64,000 nucleotides of DNA from Marinobacterium mangrovicola (GTDB lineage Bacteria; Pseudomonadota; Gammaproteobacteria; Pseudomonadales; Balneatricaceae): the NCBI RefSeq assembly GCF_004339595.1, contig NZ_SMFU01000009.1, positions 310,001 to 374,000 of the forward strand, in the 5' to 3' direction. Below the pieces are notes generated by a model. The model was not told where the DNA came from. It saw only the letters and a program-made list of their open reading frames with translations, and searched no databases. A program made the position numbers and the translations under genes. This document shows, piece after piece, positions 44,908 through 54,818 of the stretch (position 1 is its first letter; the number at the start of each line of letters is the position of its first letter).

Positions 44908-45885
44908 TTAACCTACCTTTTCACCCTTGGCCTGCAGATCGGCATGGTATGAGGAGCGTACCAGGGGGCCGCTGGCCACGTGGGAGAAGCCCAGCTCACG
45001 GGCGACGCGTTCAAATTCTGCGAACTCGTCCGGAGTGACGAAACGATCCACCGGCAGGTGATCACGGCTCGGCTGCAGGTACTGGCCGATAGTCACCATA
45101 TCCACGTTGTGAGCACGCAGATCCTTGAGCACTTCAACGATCTCTTCGTTGGTCTCACCAACGCCGACCATCAGACCGGACTTGGTGCGGATCTCGGGAC
45201 GCAGCGCCTTGAAGCCCTTAAGCAGCTCCAGCGACCAGGCATAATCGGCACCCGGGCGAACCTGGCGATACAGGCGCGGCACGGTTTCCAGGTTGTGGTT
45301 GAACACGTCCGGCGGGGTCTGGCTGAGGATCTCCAGCGCGATATCCATACGGCCACGGAAGTCCGGCACCAGGGTTTCGATCTGGATCGAGGCACTGCGC
45401 TCGCGGGTTTCGCGGATACAGTTGGCAAAGTGCTGAGCACCGCCATCACGCAGGTCATCACGGTCTACCGAAGTGATAACCACATACTTCAGCCCCATAT
45501 CGGTGATCGCTTCGGCCAGCTCGCGCGGCTCGTCTTCGGCCAGTGCATTCGGACGGCCGTGGGCCACGTCGCAGAACGGGCAGCGACGGGTGCAGATATC
45601 ACCCATGATCATGAAGGTGGCGGTACCGTGGCTGAAACACTCACCCAGGTTGGGGCAGCTTGCTTCTTCGCAGACCGAAGCCAGCTTGTGTTCACGCAGT
45701 TTCGCCTTGATGCGTTTGACTTCCGTATTGGAGCCCATGCGCACACGCAGCCATTCGGGCTTGCGGGGCATAGCGTCCTTTTCGGTCGGGATCACCTTGA
45801 CCGGAATGCGTGACACTTTATCAGCGCCACGCAGTTTTACACCCTGCTCTACGCGGTGGGTGCTTTTTTCCTGGGAGTCTGACAT
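44908..45885 (-). CDS. lipA: Lipoyl synthase
   Basis: 325 residues. A radical-SAM cluster motif ([10 protein letters not shown]) and the N-terminal auxiliary [4Fe-4S] motif ([12 protein letters not shown]) are both complete. The C-terminal [16 protein letters not shown] is characteristic and supplies the Ser ligand. It inserts two sulfurs into octanoyl chains on lipoyl domains of pyruvate and 2-oxoglutarate dehydrogenases and the glycine cleavage system. It starts 4 bp after the lipB stop and ends the long reverse-strand operon, followed by a clear terminator. Confidence 0.97.
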   Translation of the reverse strand: MSDSQEKSTHRVEQGVKLRGADKVSRIPVKVIPTEKDAMPRKPEWLRVRMGSNTEVKRIKAKLREHKLASVCEEASCPNLGECFSHGTATFMIMGDICTRRCPFCDVAHGRPNALAEDEPRELAEAITDMGLKYVVITSVDRDDLRDGGAQHFANCIRETRERSASIQIETLVPDFRGRMDIALEILSQTPPDVFNHNLETVPRLYRQVRPGADYAWSLELLKGFKALRPEIRTKSGLMVGVGETNEEIVEVLKDLRAHNVDMVTIGQYLQPSRDHLPVDRFVTPDEFAEFERVARELGFSHVASGPLVRSSYHADLQAKGEKVG

Positions 45886-45889
45886 AAAA

Positions 45890-46543
45890 CTATTGGTCCC
45901 AACTGGTTGTTCGAGTAACAGAAGTATACCCGATCTTTTCGATCAAGTAATTGAGCAGGCGTTCAGGCACCGAGGCCAGGTCCGCTTCCGGCGCCAGCTG
46001 AGCCAGCTGTGTCATCGCCAAACCGGCGTAACCGCAGGGGTTGATGCGCAGGAAGGGTTCCAGCTCCATGTTGAGGTTCAGCGCCAGGCCATGGAAGGTA
46101 GCCCCACGGCGAACGCGCAGCCCCAGGGAGCTGATTTTGGCACCATCGACATACACACCAGGCGCATCAGGCTTGGGGTAGGCATCGATACCAAAGTCGG
46201 CAAGCACGCTGACCACCGCCTCTTCCATCAGGCTGACGGTGTCACGCACGCCGATATTCCGCCGGCGCAGATCGATCATCAGGTAGGCGATCAACTGACC
46301 GGGGCCGTGATAGGTCACCTGACCACCGCGGTCCACCTGCACCACCGGGATATCACCAGGGTTTAGCAGATGCTCCGCCTTACCGGCCTGTCCCTGGGTA
46401 AATACCGGCTCATGTTCCAGCAGCCAGATCTCGTCCACCGTGTCAGCATTGCGCTGGTCGGTGAAAGCCTGCATTCGATGCCAGGCTGGCTCGTAGGGCT
46501 GCAACCCCAGCTCGCGGACGATAACCTTATCGGAAACAGCCAT
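45890..46543 (-). CDS. lipB: Octanoyl-(ACP) protein octanoyltransferase
   Basis: 217 residues. It shows the LipB signature [16 protein letters not shown] and the catalytic pair: Lys in [14 protein letters not shown] and Cys in [14 protein letters not shown]. It moves octanoate from ACP to lipoyl domains, supplying the substrate of LipA. Start overlaps the stop of the ybeD-like gene by one base. Confidence 0.96.
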   Translation of the reverse strand: MAVSDKVIVRELGLQPYEPAWHRMQAFTDQRNADTVDEIWLLEHEPVFTQGQAGKAEHLLNPGDIPVVQVDRGGQVTYHGPGQLIAYLMIDLRRRNIGVRDTVSLMEEAVVSVLADFGIDAYPKPDAPGVYVDGAKISSLGLRVRRGATFHGLALNLNMELEPFLRINPCGYAGLAMTQLAQLAPEADLASVPERLLNYLIEKIGYTSVTRTTSWDQ

Positions 46544-46818
46544 CAGAGAACGGTCTGCACACGTCCGGATGCCATCAGGTCCTCATGCAGACGCTTGAGC
46601 TGCTCTTCGCCGGTGGCGGTGATGCTCAGGCGTACGGACAGGTATTTACCGGTACGGCTTTCCGCCAGGGTGATCTGGCTGATATCCAGGTCAGGCGCAT
46701 GAACCTGCACGGTTTCGATGACGAAACCGCGAAAGTCGTTTTCGTTGTGGCCCACGACCTTGATCGGATAATCCTCGCAGGGAAACTCGATTTTCGGGGC
46801 TTCGGGTGTATCACTCAT
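46543..46818 (-). CDS. ybeD: YbeD-like DUF493 protein
   Basis: 91 residues from the ATG at 46816-46818 ([13 protein letters not shown]); a longer frame to 46965 lies inside dat and is rejected. The DUF493 ACT-like fold is evident ([33 protein letters not shown]). The family usually precedes lipB and is thought to have a regulatory or ligand-binding role. The ATG overlaps the end of the aminotransferase gene, so the run is coupled. Confidence 0.9.
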   Translation of the reverse strand: MSDTPEAPKIEFPCEDYPIKVVGHNENDFRGFVIETVQVHAPDLDISQITLAESRTGKYLSVRLSITATGEEQLKRLHEDLMASGRVQTVL

Positions 46819-47681
46819 TACTCTTCTCCGGTCATCAACCGATGGTGAAACTGGCTGAAAAGCTCGAACATCCTGCGCCAGAGCGGGCCCTTTTCGCCAT
46901 CTCCGACCGTCTTTCCATCCACACTCAACACCGGGACTACGGCTCGGGTCGAACTGGAGATCCACACCTCGTCCGCCTCGAGCAGATTTTCATAGCTGAG
47001 ATCGGTTTCCTGATAGGGAATACCCGCACCGCGGGCCAGTTCAAGAACCAGCTCACGGGTGGTGCCACCAAGGATTTCCGATCCGAGTTTCGGGGTATAC
47101 AGCACCCCGCTTCTGACAATAAACAGGTTGGAGGAGCCACCCTCCGTGAGTATGCCGTCCCTGATCATCAGGGCTTCGGCGGCGCCGGCTTCCCGCGCCT
47201 GCTGCAACACCAGTATGTTGGGTAGCAGACCGTTCGCCTTGATATCGCAACGGTGCCAGCGCAGATCCGCTGTCACAATCACCGCGATACCAGCGACCCC
47301 GTCAGGGCCATCGGCGTAGATGTTGCGAATAGGATTACAGCAGGCAAACACCGTAGGTTGCATGCTGGCATCGTAGACCGGTGTGCGCCGCCCGGCATCA
47401 CCACGGGTCACCTGCAGATAAACCGACAGGTTACCGCCACCGTTCCGCGTCACCAGTTCATTGAGCACTGCTGGCCAGTCGATCGACAACGGAATCCTTA
47501 ACGCTGCCAGACTGTGTTCCAGCCGTTTCAGGTGGGGCTCCAGCCCAAAGGCAACGCCCCGGTAAAAGGGGATCACCTCGTAGACGCTGTCACCAAAGAG
47601 AAAGCCCCGGTCAAAGACCGAGACTTTCGCATCCTGCGCCGGCACGAAGGCGCCGTCGAGATAGACAATATCGGAACTCAT
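46818..47681 (-). CDS. dat: D-amino-acid transaminase (class IV PLP aminotransferase)
   Basis: 287 residues. The fold-type IV pattern begins VFDRGFLFGDSVYEVIPFYRG. The PLP-lysine region is CDIKANGLLPNILV, and the late IRDGILTEGGSSNLFIV motif is present. D-amino-acid transaminases make D-Ala or D-Glu and link to peptidoglycan precursors. That fits the position between dacA and ybeD in a cell-wall operon. Branched-chain aminotransferase or aminodeoxychorismate lyase activity cannot be excluded by eye. Confidence 0.85.
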   Translation of the reverse strand: MSSDIVYLDGAFVPAQDAKVSVFDRGFLFGDSVYEVIPFYRGVAFGLEPHLKRLEHSLAALRIPLSIDWPAVLNELVTRNGGGNLSVYLQVTRGDAGRRTPVYDASMQPTVFACCNPIRNIYADGPDGVAGIAVIVTADLRWHRCDIKANGLLPNILVLQQAREAGAAEALMIRDGILTEGGSSNLFIVRSGVLYTPKLGSEILGGTTRELVLELARGAGIPYQETDLSYENLLEADEVWISSSTRAVVPVLSVDGKTVGDGEKGPLWRRMFELFSQFHHRLMTGEE

Positions 47682-47737
47682 CGAGAGTCTCCGTTGCGAC
47701 CGTCAGCTTATATTGTAAAGCCTGGCCGCGCTGCTGC

Positions 47738-48919
47738 CTACTTGAACAGGTTGGTGAAGAACAGCAGAATCTCGTCCCAGATCTTCTTGAAGAAGCCGCC
47801 TTCAGGCACCGCTTCCAGCGCCACTAGCGGTACCGATTTAACGGTTTCACCGCCCAGAGTCACGACCACCTGCCCCAGAGTCTGGCCGGCAGCGATCGGC
47901 GCTTTGATGACACTGTTCATATCCAGGCTGGCTTCCAGCTGGTCATCCTTGCCACGCGGAATGGTCACCGCCAGATCTTCACTCAGGCCCAGACGTACCT
48001 GATCGCTGGCACCGCCCCAGACCCGTGCCTGATTCAGTACCTGGTTGGCTTCGTAAAGCTGGCGGGTACGGTAGAAACGGAAAGCGTAGGAGAGCAGTTT
48101 CTGCGATTCCTGAGCACGTGCTTCATCGCTGTTGGTACCGAGCACTACTGTGATCAGGCGCATGCCGTCACGTTTGGCCGATGCCACCAGGCAGTAGCCC
48201 GCCTCATCGGTGTGACCGGTTTTGATACCGTCAACGCTGTCATCCCGCCACAGCAAACGGTTGCGGTTGGGCTGACGAATCTTGTTGTAAGTGAAGTACT
48301 TCTCGGAATAGATGGCGTAGTGGTCCGGGAAGCGGTTGATCAGTGCGCGGCCGATCAGCGCCAGATCGTGCGGTGACGAGTAATGATCTTCGTGCGGCAG
48401 GCCGGTGGCATTCATGAAGTGAGTGTTTTCCAGGCCCAGCATCTTCGCATGCTGGTTCATCAAATCAGCGAAGGCACTCTCGCTACCGGCGATATATTCC
48501 GCCAGCGCCACCGAGGCATCGTTGCCTGACTGGATAACCACGCCCTTGAGCAGATCGCCGAGACGCACCTGGGTCCCCTCGCGGACAAACATGCGCGAAC
48601 CTTCGGTACGCCAGGCCTTCTCGCTGATCGGCACCATGTCTTCTTCGGAAATATTTCCTTCCGACATTTCGTATTCGACGATGTAGCTTGTCATCATCTT
48701 GGTCAGGCTAGCCGGTGCGAAACGCTCATCGGCGTTCTGGGACAGCAGCACCTCACCGGTGTCGCCATCCATCACCAGGTAGGCTGTACCCGCGATCTGC
48801 GGCGGTGCCGGCACCATGGTGCTGGCCGCCTGCACATTCAGCGTAAACAGGGCGAACACTAGGGCTGATAATAGTGCGAAGGGGGAACGAAAGAGTCTCT
48901 GCAACATGGGATTCTTCAT
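47738..48919 (-). CDS. dacA: D-alanyl-D-alanine carboxypeptidase (PBP5/6 family)
   Basis: About 393 residues from ATG at 48917-48919 (the frame opens with a TTG at 48937). The signal peptide is followed by the penicillin-binding motifs SLTKMMTSY (Ser-x-x-Lys), SGN within IQSGNDASVALAEY, and KTGHTDEAGYC. A PBP5 C-terminal beta domain and an amphipathic membrane-binding helix at the very end (FKKIWDEILLFFTNLFK) follow. The enzyme trims D-Ala from pentapeptide stems in the periplasm. No intrinsic terminator separates it from dat. Confidence 0.94.
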   Translation of the reverse strand: MKNPMLQRLFRSPFALLSALVFALFTLNVQAASTMVPAPPQIAGTAYLVMDGDTGEVLLSQNADERFAPASLTKMMTSYIVEYEMSEGNISEEDMVPISEKAWRTEGSRMFVREGTQVRLGDLLKGVVIQSGNDASVALAEYIAGSESAFADLMNQHAKMLGLENTHFMNATGLPHEDHYSSPHDLALIGRALINRFPDHYAIYSEKYFTYNKIRQPNRNRLLWRDDSVDGIKTGHTDEAGYCLVASAKRDGMRLITVVLGTNSDEARAQESQKLLSYAFRFYRTRQLYEANQVLNQARVWGGASDQVRLGLSEDLAVTIPRGKDDQLEASLDMNSVIKAPIAAGQTLGQVVVTLGGETVKSVPLVALEAVPEGGFFKKIWDEILLFFTNLFK

Positions 48920-48983
48920 CGGGTAGTTAGAAATCAACGACAGATGGACCGATGGAACGGCTAATCGTTCCCCGGTCGCTAGA

Positions 48984-49895
48984 TCATGGGTAGTTTACCA
49001 AGATCGGTGACGAATGGCCTGCCGCCTGGACCCGGGATATTAAATCCCCCGGGATCGTATCCGAGGTCAGCGGACCTATCAGCACCCGGTAGAGCGGGCG
49101 ACCATCGCGTTCGACGCTGCGCACCTGGACCTGGCTGCCAGCGGCAGCCTCGATCAACTTATCCTGCACACGCCGGGCTGCGGCATCGGTGGAAAATGCG
49201 CCCACCTGGAGGTATCTGCCCGACGCGGATACCGGCGCCGGAACCGCTGCGGTTTTCTGTGTTGCAACTTTTGCCGTGCTCATCTGCGGGCCAGCCGGTT
49301 TAGCGGTCATGTTCTCGCTGTCAGGCAGCACATTCTTGCTGTTCCAGGCCACCGGATCGATCGCTTCCACCTCGACGCGGGCAGTACCGTGATTGAGCAT
49401 TCCCAGCTTTGCTGCCGCGGCATAGGACAGATCGATCAGCCGATTATCGTGAAACGGACCGCGATCATTAACCCGGACAATCACCTGGCGCTTGTTAGAC
49501 AGGTTCGTTACCCGTACATAGCTGGGCAGTGGCAAAGATTTGTGAGCGGCAGACATCTTGTACATATCGTACACCTCCCCATTGGAGGTCAGATGGCCAT
49601 GAAACTTCTCACCATACCAGGAGGCGGTACCCTGCCGACGGTATCCTGCGGCAGACGGCATGATGTGGTACTTCTTGCCAAGCACCTGGTAAGGACTCTT
49701 GTTGCCGCCCCGGCTTTTCGGTTCAAGCCGGGGAACAGCATCCGGCACGTTGGAGACATCCGCTGGCGCATCGGGATAACGATCATGCGTCATTGAATAA
49801 CGACCGGCGTTGGGGTTTTCGCCACCACCACCTGTCGATGAACAGCCCGCCAGCCCTAACAAAGCGAACAGCAGCAGAACTCCCAATCGTGCCAT
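48984..49895 (-). CDS. rlpA: Septal-ring lytic transglycosylase lipoprotein RlpA
   Basis: 303 residues with a lipoprotein signal (LLALLGLAGCSS-type lipobox, Cys near 18). The double-psi barrel has the catalytic region (GTASWYGEKFHGHLTSNGE, RVNDRGPFHDNRLIDLS). A linker and a C-terminal SPOR domain (about 225-300) bind denuded septal glycan. It cleaves peptide-free glycan strands during daughter-cell separation. GAGG precedes the ATG. Between mltB and dacA as in Pseudomonas-type clusters. Confidence 0.93.
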   Translation of the reverse strand: MARLGVLLLFALLGLAGCSSTGGGGENPNAGRYSMTHDRYPDAPADVSNVPDAVPRLEPKSRGGNKSPYQVLGKKYHIMPSAAGYRRQGTASWYGEKFHGHLTSNGEVYDMYKMSAAHKSLPLPSYVRVTNLSNKRQVIVRVNDRGPFHDNRLIDLSYAAAAKLGMLNHGTARVEVEAIDPVAWNSKNVLPDSENMTAKPAGPQMSTAKVATQKTAAVPAPVSASGRYLQVGAFSTDAAARRVQDKLIEAAAGSQVQVRSVERDGRPLYRVLIGPLTSDTIPGDLISRVQAAGHSSPILVNYP

Positions 49896-49908
49896 CGTAC
49901 TACCTCGT

Positions 49909-50913
49909 TTAACCTTTCTTCCTGGCCTCGGCGATCGCCTGGCTCAGTTCATATACCGCCATGCCGTAGAGTCGACTGTGGTTATAGCGGGTGATCACGT
50001 AAAAGTTATGCAGACCAAACCAGTAATGATCGCCATCTTCCATCTCAAGGCGCATCAGTGTGGCCGGCTGATCCATATCCAGCCCCTTATGGGTACGGAT
50101 ATCACGCTCGCGCCACTGCGCCAGGGACACTTCCGGCTTCAGTCCTGCATTGATCCACTCCGGGTCCGCAGGGGTGCCCATCACCACATTGGCACGTACG
50201 GGTTCACCGCTTTTCCAGCCGTGTTCAGCGAAGTAGTTGGCGACACTGCCGATGGCATCCACCGGGTTCGACCAGATATTACGATGACCGTCACCGTCGA
50301 AGTCGATGGCGTAATGCCTGAAGCTGGAGGGAATAAACTGGCCGTACCCCATGGCGCCGGCGTAGGAGCCTTTCAGCGTGCCGGGCTCGATAGACTCCTC
50401 GCGGGTCATACGCAGGTAGTCCTCAAGCTGGCCGAGGAAAAACTCACTGCGACGCGGATAATCGAAGCCCAGCGTAGCCAGCGCATCCAGCACCCGGTAG
50501 TTACCCATGATCCGGCCGTAGTGGGTTTCAACACCGATGATCGCCACAATAACCTCTGCCGGCACACCGTATTCTGCTTCAGCGCGAGCCAGGGTATCCG
50601 CGTGTTCCTGCCAGAATTTCACACCCCGCTCGATCCGCTTAGGCTGAATAAAAATGTTGCGGTACTCACCCCAGGTCAGACGTTTCTCCGCCGGACGGGA
50701 CATCGCCTTTAGGATCGATTCCTGCTGTTTGGCATCATCCAGCACGGAACGCAGGTAATCGCGTTCAAACCCTTCCGCTTCCAGTGTTTCGTAAAGCGCC
50801 TTTGCCTCGGGCCGATCAGCATAGTTGTCCGATGCAGCCTGGCCCACCAACGGGAAAGCAAGCCCGAGCATGGTGGCACCGAGCGCGATCCCTGAACGTA
50901 GTGCGTTTTTCAT
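49909..50913 (-). CDS. mltB: Lytic murein transglycosylase B
   Basis: 334 residues with a signal peptide (about 1-26). The family-3 transglycosylase core shows IIGVETHYGRIMGNYRV with the catalytic Glu, then GAMGYGQFIPSSFRHYAIDF and GDGHRNIW. It cuts glycan strands to 1,6-anhydro ends in the periplasm. There is no lipobox, so it resembles the soluble SltB form rather than lipid-anchored E. coli MltB. GGAG lies 6 nt before the ATG. Confidence 0.92.
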   Translation of the reverse strand: MKNALRSGIALGATMLGLAFPLVGQAASDNYADRPEAKALYETLEAEGFERDYLRSVLDDAKQQESILKAMSRPAEKRLTWGEYRNIFIQPKRIERGVKFWQEHADTLARAEAEYGVPAEVIVAIIGVETHYGRIMGNYRVLDALATLGFDYPRRSEFFLGQLEDYLRMTREESIEPGTLKGSYAGAMGYGQFIPSSFRHYAIDFDGDGHRNIWSNPVDAIGSVANYFAEHGWKSGEPVRANVVMGTPADPEWINAGLKPEVSLAQWRERDIRTHKGLDMDQPATLMRLEMEDGDHYWFGLHNFYVITRYNHSRLYGMAVYELSQAIAEARKKG

Positions 50914-50935
50914 CCTAATCTCCTGTGCAAAATCC

Positions 50936-52078
50936 TTAGCGAACCAGCATCTGCTTATGAGTATGTATCGACATCAGAATGCCAAATCCTGCCATCAGCG
51001 TCACGATCGATGTACCGCCATAACTCACCATCGGCAGCGGCACTCCGACCACCGGCAGTATTCCACTGACCATACCGATATTGACGAATACGTATACGAA
51101 AAAGGTCAAGGTGATACTGCCGGCGAGCAACCGGGAGAAACTGTCTCCCGCCTGCACCGCAATCACCAGACCGCGCCCGATGATCAGTAGATACAAAGAC
51201 AAGAGTACGATCACTCCGGTCATACCCAGTTCCTCTCCGATCACCGCAATGATGAAATCGGTATGGGATTCGGGCAGAAAATCGAGCTGGGATTGGGTGC
51301 CGTGCAGCCATCCCTTACCGGACAGACCGCCGGAGCCGATCGCCGTCTTCGACTGGATAATGTTCCAGCCAGAACCCAGCGGGTCGCTCTCGGGATCAAG
51401 AAAAGTAAGTACTCGCTGACGCTGATACTCTTTCATCACCATCCACAGGCCCGGTAAAGCAGCGGCGGCCAACCCCAAAGCCAGGAAGATCCAGCGCCAG
51501 TAGACACCGGAGAAAAGGATAACGAACACGCCGGATGCGGCGATCAACAGTGAGGTCCCCAGGTCGGGCTGCTTCATGATCAGCACCGTCGGCACACCGA
51601 TCAGCGCCAACGCGCCAAACAGACGCATCATCGTCGGCGGTAGGCTTTGTCGTGCCAGGAAACCCGCGACAACAATCGGCAGCACCAGCTTCATGATCTC
51701 CGCGGGCTGAAAGCGGAATCCGGCCACTTCGATCCAGCGCTGGGCGCCCTTGGCGCCCACCCCGAACAGCAGCACGCCAACCAACAGCGCCACCCCGGCC
51801 ACATAGGCCCAGCTGCCCAAGCGTTCAAAGGTTCTTGGTCGCAACTGCGCCAGCACAAACATGACGAAGAAACCGGCGGCCATACGCACCGCCTGGCGCT
51901 CCACATAACCCAGGTCGCGTTCAGATGCGCTGTACAAAACAAACAGGCCGAAGCCGCATAGCGCCAGCAGCATAAGTAGCAGCCAGGCATCCAGATGGGT
52001 GTAGCTCCAGAGCCCCGTGGGACGACTCAGGTGCGCCGAGCTGTCGGAGAGCGTGCGCTGGAAATCGCGCTGAGTCAT
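50936..52078 (-). CDS. rodA: Peptidoglycan glycosyltransferase RodA (SEDS family)
   Basis: 380 residues with about ten membrane segments. SEDS signatures include GDLGTSLLI-like MKQPDLGTSLLIAASG, IGSGGLSGKGWLHGTQSQLDFLPE, and the final PLPMVSYGGTSIV. RodA polymerises glycan for rod-shape elongation together with PBP2. Its ATG overlaps the mrdA stop by 4 bp, so both partners are made in coupled fashion. Confidence 0.96.
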   Translation of the reverse strand: MTQRDFQRTLSDSSAHLSRPTGLWSYTHLDAWLLLMLLALCGFGLFVLYSASERDLGYVERQAVRMAAGFFVMFVLAQLRPRTFERLGSWAYVAGVALLVGVLLFGVGAKGAQRWIEVAGFRFQPAEIMKLVLPIVVAGFLARQSLPPTMMRLFGALALIGVPTVLIMKQPDLGTSLLIAASGVFVILFSGVYWRWIFLALGLAAAALPGLWMVMKEYQRQRVLTFLDPESDPLGSGWNIIQSKTAIGSGGLSGKGWLHGTQSQLDFLPESHTDFIIAVIGEELGMTGVIVLLSLYLLIIGRGLVIAVQAGDSFSRLLAGSITLTFFVYVFVNIGMVSGILPVVGVPLPMVSYGGTSIVTLMAGFGILMSIHTHKQMLVR

Positions 52079-53958
52079 TCATCCACCTTCAGATCATTGA
52101 CGTAATCATCGGTAAGCCATGCGTCGAGCACCTCGCGGGCAATAGGTGCTGCGGTGCTGGAGCCACCGCCGCCGTTCTCAACCACTACCGCAACGGCGAT
52201 TTTCGGATCTTCAACCGGTGCAAAGGCGACAAACAGCGCGTGGTCCAGATGCCGCTCGGCCAGTTCGTCCGGGTTGTACCGGGCATCCTGTGCGATCCCT
52301 ACCACCTGGGCGGTACCGGTCTTACCCGCCATGGTGTATTCAGCACCGGCGGCCGCGCGGCGCGCCGTACCGTAACTGCTGTGCATAACATCGACCATGC
52401 CCTGAATCACCGGTTCCCAAAATTCCGGGTGGTTCAGTTTCACATCCGCCGGCAGCGGGTTCTCGCCCTCCACCTCAGGCATGCTCGTTGTACCGTCGCT
52501 GTTGAGCACACCACGAATGGTATGCGGCCGAACCCATTTACCCTTGTTCGCGAGCACCGCTGTCGCGGTGGCCAGTTGCAGAGGCGTCGCCAGCATAAAG
52601 CCCTGACCGATACTCAGATTAAGCGAGTCACCGGGGTACCAGGGCTGATTGTAACGCCCGCGTTTCCAGTCTTTGGTGGGCAGCAGGGCATCGTCGGCTT
52701 CTGGCAGATCGAGGCTGGTGACTTCGCCAAAGCCGAAACGGCCCAGATAATCGGACATGTTATCGATACCGGTCTTATAGCCAGCATCGTAAAACCAGAC
52801 GTCACAGGACTGCGCCAGCGCCAGGTTCAGGTCCACCTTGCCGTGGCCCCAGCGTTTCCAGTCGCGATATTTACGCCCGCCCTTGGTGAGCTGATAAAAG
52901 CCGGGATCCCAAACGGTATGATCGATGGGCACCGAATCGCTATCGAGGGCTGCCAGAGCCGTGAACGGCTTCAGCGTCGAGCCCGGCGGATAGCGACCAC
53001 GAATCGCCCGGTTATAGAGCGGCAGATCCTTGGAGTCGCGCAGCTCCCCGTAGTCTTTGCTGGAGATACCGGTGACAAAGAGATTGGGGTCGTAGGCGGG
53101 CTCGCTGACCAGCGCGAGAATTTCACCATTATGCGGATCGATAGCGACGATGGAGGCACGCCGTCCTTCGATCAGCTCTTCGGAAAACTGCTGCAGTTTG
53201 AGATCGAGGCTCAGCTGAATATTTTTCCCCGGCACAGGGTCCTGGCTCTCCAATACCCTGAGGACACGGCCACGGGCGTTGGTTTCCACCTTCTGAAAAC
53301 CCACCTGCCCATGCAGCAATGGTTCATAGAAACGCTCTATCCCCAGCTTGCCGATATAGTGGGTAGCGGCGTAATTTTCCGGATCCAGCCGCTGCAGTTC
53401 GCGCTCATTGATACGCCCTACATAACCCAGCGCATGGACGAGAGAATCACCGTAGGGGTAATAACGTACCAGATCCGCCTCAACCTGAACGCCCGGCAGG
53501 CGCTGATAGTTGACCGAGATCTCTGCGATCTCTTTTTCGGTGAGGCTGAACTTCAGAGGCACGGAGGTAAACGGGCGACGGCGCTGTTTGAGGCGACGCT
53601 CGAAACGCTCAATATCACTTGGTTCCAGGTCCACGATCTGACCGATACGGGCGATGGTGGCATCCATATCTTCCACTTCCTCTTTCAGCAGGGTCAAGCT
53701 GAAATCGGGGCGGTTATCGGCCAGTAGCGTGCCATTGCGGTCATAGATCAGACCACGCCGAGGCGCCACGGGCTGTAACTGGACACGGTTTTTCTCGGAG
53801 ATCGCCGCGTAGCGGTCGTGCTCTATTACCTGCAGGAAATAGATACGCGATACCAGCGCGCCCATCATCAGGATCACAATCACCATCGCGATTACAGCGC
53901 GACTGGCGAAGGTTCTGCCCTCCTGTGAGTAGTCTTTAAGTCGCTCCACAGCAGCCAT
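52075..53958 (-). CDS. mrdA: Penicillin-binding protein 2 (elongasome transpeptidase)
   Basis: 627 residues from ATG at 53956-53958 (MAAVERLKDYSQEG), 8 bp after the rlmH stop; the longer frame to 54099 lies within rlmH. One membrane segment (about 20-40) precedes the dimerisation domain. The transpeptidase motifs are PPGSTLKPF (Ser-x-x-Lys), SCDVWFYDAG (Ser-x-Asp) and KTGTAQV. It crosslinks new peptidoglycan along the cell cylinder with RodA. Confidence 0.95.
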   Translation of the reverse strand: MAAVERLKDYSQEGRTFASRAVIAMVIVILMMGALVSRIYFLQVIEHDRYAAISEKNRVQLQPVAPRRGLIYDRNGTLLADNRPDFSLTLLKEEVEDMDATIARIGQIVDLEPSDIERFERRLKQRRRPFTSVPLKFSLTEKEIAEISVNYQRLPGVQVEADLVRYYPYGDSLVHALGYVGRINERELQRLDPENYAATHYIGKLGIERFYEPLLHGQVGFQKVETNARGRVLRVLESQDPVPGKNIQLSLDLKLQQFSEELIEGRRASIVAIDPHNGEILALVSEPAYDPNLFVTGISSKDYGELRDSKDLPLYNRAIRGRYPPGSTLKPFTALAALDSDSVPIDHTVWDPGFYQLTKGGRKYRDWKRWGHGKVDLNLALAQSCDVWFYDAGYKTGIDNMSDYLGRFGFGEVTSLDLPEADDALLPTKDWKRGRYNQPWYPGDSLNLSIGQGFMLATPLQLATATAVLANKGKWVRPHTIRGVLNSDGTTSMPEVEGENPLPADVKLNHPEFWEPVIQGMVDVMHSSYGTARRAAAGAEYTMAGKTGTAQVVGIAQDARYNPDELAERHLDHALFVAFAPVEDPKIAVAVVVENGGGGSSTAAPIAREVLDAWLTDDYVNDLKVDE

Positions 53959-53966
53959 CGGGTTCG

Positions 53967-54434
53967 TTATTTGTGGTAGGGGTGACCCTGTAACAGAGTC
54001 CAGGCGCGGTACAATTGTTCCGCGAGCATGATACGTACCAGCGGATGGGGCAGAGTCAGTTTCGACAGGGACCATTTCTGATCGGCGCAAGCGACGCAAC
54101 GCGGGTCGAGCCCATCGGGTCCGCCCACCAGCAGAGAGATGTTCTGCCCGGACATACGCCAGTCTTCGGCCTGCTCGGCCAACTGCTCGGTAGACCAGCT
54201 GCGACCGTCCACGGTCAACGCGATCACCCGGTCACCCTTGGGGATGGCCGCCAACATGGCATCACCTTCGCTGCGGATTGCCCGCGCGATATCAGCGCCC
54301 TTGCCACGGTGCCCAAGTTGAAGCTCGGTCAGTTCCAGACGGAAATCGCCCGGCAGGCGGCGTGCGTACTCATCGTAACCTTCGCTCACCCAGCCGGGCA
54401 TTTTGCCACCAACGGCGATCAGTTTAATCCGCAT
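53967..54434 (-). CDS. rlmH: 23S rRNA pseudouridine-1915 N3-methyltransferase
   Basis: 155 residues, the size of E. coli RlmH. It shows the SPOUT knot ([29 protein letters not shown]) and the C-terminal [20 protein letters not shown]. It methylates pseudouridine 1915 in helix 69 of assembled ribosomes. It sits between rsfS and mrdA as is common in Gammaproteobacteria. Confidence 0.96.
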   Translation of the reverse strand: MRIKLIAVGGKMPGWVSEGYDEYARRLPGDFRLELTELQLGHRGKGADIARAIRSEGDAMLAAIPKGDRVIALTVDGRSWSTEQLAEQAEDWRMSGQNISLLVGGPDGLDPRCVACADQKWSLSKLTLPHPLVRIMLAEQLYRAWTLLQGHPYHK

Positions 54435-54437
54435 CGA

Positions 54438-54818
54438 TCAATCGTTGTCCGCAGCAGCATCGCCTTCGTCGAAGGACCAGAGCCGTTCGATATCATAGAA
54501 GCTGCGTGCATCCGGCATCATGACATGGACCACCACGTCACCGAGATCGACCAATACCCAGTCGCCGACACCCTGACCTTCAACACCGACGGGCAGTATG
54601 CCCTGCTCTTTCACTTTATCGATCACTTCCTGGGCTACGGACATCACGTGCCGTTTGGAAGTACCGCTGGCCACTACCATGTAATCGGTAACGCTGGATT
54701 TACCGGTGACGTTAAGAGTTGCCACATCACGGGCTTTCATATCCTCGAGCGCGCTGTGCACCAGGTTGATCAACTGATCGGTCTGCATCGGGTTTTCAGT
54801 ACCTTTGTTTGCGTCCAT
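54438..54818 (-). CDS. rsfS: Ribosomal silencing factor RsfS
   Basis: 126 residues. The core carries VTDYMVVASGTSKRHVMSVA and VGDWVLVDLGDVVVHVM. RsfS binds uL14 and blocks subunit joining when nutrients fall. The start at 54818 overlaps the nadD stop (TAATG), giving coupling; an internal ATG at residue 11 is a possible alternative. The acidic tail is short and variable. Confidence 0.95.
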   Translation of the reverse strand: MDANKGTENPMQTDQLINLVHSALEDMKARDVATLNVTGKSSVTDYMVVASGTSKRHVMSVAQEVIDKVKEQGILPVGVEGQGVGDWVLVDLGDVVVHVMMPDARSFYDIERLWSFDEGDAAADND